Source of the DNA: an uncultured Prevotella sp. | GTDB taxonomy: Bacteria > Bacteroidota > Bacteroidia > Bacteroidales > Bacteroidaceae | Direction of reading: 5' to 3' | Length of the DNA stretch: 6,128 bases | NCBI GenBank assembly: GCA_900548745.1 | Contig: URLQ01000158.1 | Location: 1 to 6,128 of the forward strand | Shown here: positions 6,088-6,128 of the stretch, in pieces | How the letters are laid out: each line of letters starts with the position of its first letter | Numbering within the stretch: position 1 is the first letter of the stretch | Notes under the pieces: model-generated | What the model was told of the DNA's origin: nothing | What the model saw: only the letters and a program-made list of their open reading frames with translations | The model's database searches: none | Position numbers and translations under genes: made by a program

Positions 6088-6128
6088 CGCGGAGTGGAGC
6101 AGTTGGTAGCTCGCCAGGCTCATAACCT
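6088..6128 (+). tRNA. tRNA-fMet(CAT), initiator, 5' part cut by the window edge
   Basis: The visible 41 bases follow standard tRNA numbering with no insertion: acceptor strand CGCGGAG (1-7), TG (8-9), D-stem GAGC/GCTC with A14, G18-G19 and A21, anticodon stem CCAGG (27-31), loop CTCATAA (32-38) with anticodon CAT at 34-36 (6121-6123), and CCT (39-41). Two features mark it as the initiator and not elongator Met or a lysidine-modified Ile tRNA: C at position 1, which cannot pair with A72 in initiators, and the A11-T24 pair in the D-stem. The T-arm, acceptor 3' strand and position 72 lie beyond the edge. The anticodon stem has A29-T41, G30-C40 and G31-C39 in place of the usual three G-C pairs. 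Confidence 0.93.

Noticed and set aside
5914..6123. 69-codon open frame on the - strand at the right edge
   Set aside because: It starts inside the tRNA-fMet gene and crosses its promoter and leader hairpin; no leader or homology supports it.
6088..6128. tRNA gene as an integration (att) site for a mobile element
   Set aside because: Only the 5' part is visible. No integrase gene and no duplicated tRNA 3' end lie in the window.

Overview
The window looks like chromosomal DNA of a Bacteroidales bacterium, most likely Prevotella or a close relative. Three things point there. Promoter-like boxes match the Bacteroidetes form TAnnTTTG instead of the E. coli -10. Start codons follow A/T-rich leaders with no Shine-Dalgarno sequence. 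The long DUF2723 membrane protein and the short polysaccharide deacetylase beside it are typical of Bacteroidales. Species cannot be set from this stretch alone.

Layout. Bases 1-135 carry a promoter-like box and a leader with a small hairpin, followed by a complete rubrerythrin gene on the + strand (136-684). A 130-bp convergent gap (685-814) holds two perfect inverted repeats, the second a strong bidirectional terminator candidate. Next come three genes on the - strand, in transcription order: a 1110-residue DUF2723 polytopic membrane protein (5391 to 2059), a hairpin terminator candidate (2046-2001), a polysaccharide-deacetylase-fold protein (1944 to 1333), and an unrecognised 172-residue protein (1333 to 815). 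The last two overlap by one base as TAATG. From the DUF2723 promoter to the right edge there are about 550 bp without a protein gene. This stretch contains a 22-bp direct repeat array (5651-5734), then a good promoter, a leader hairpin and the first 41 bases of an initiator tRNA (tRNA-fMet, anticodon CAT), which the window edge cuts.

How the parts relate. Rubrerythrin detoxifies peroxide in anaerobes and has no evident link to the rest. The DUF2723 protein has the topology and first-loop acidic residues of a GT-C type, lipid-sugar-dependent glycosyltransferase. With the carbohydrate esterase beside it, this suggests cell-envelope glycan or glycoprotein work, but that link is inference from neighbourhood and family. 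I see no CRISPR array, insertion sequence, phage gene or defence system. The points most worth checking are the 22-bp array, the altered 'three G-C pair' element of the initiator tRNA, and the unknown coupled gene.
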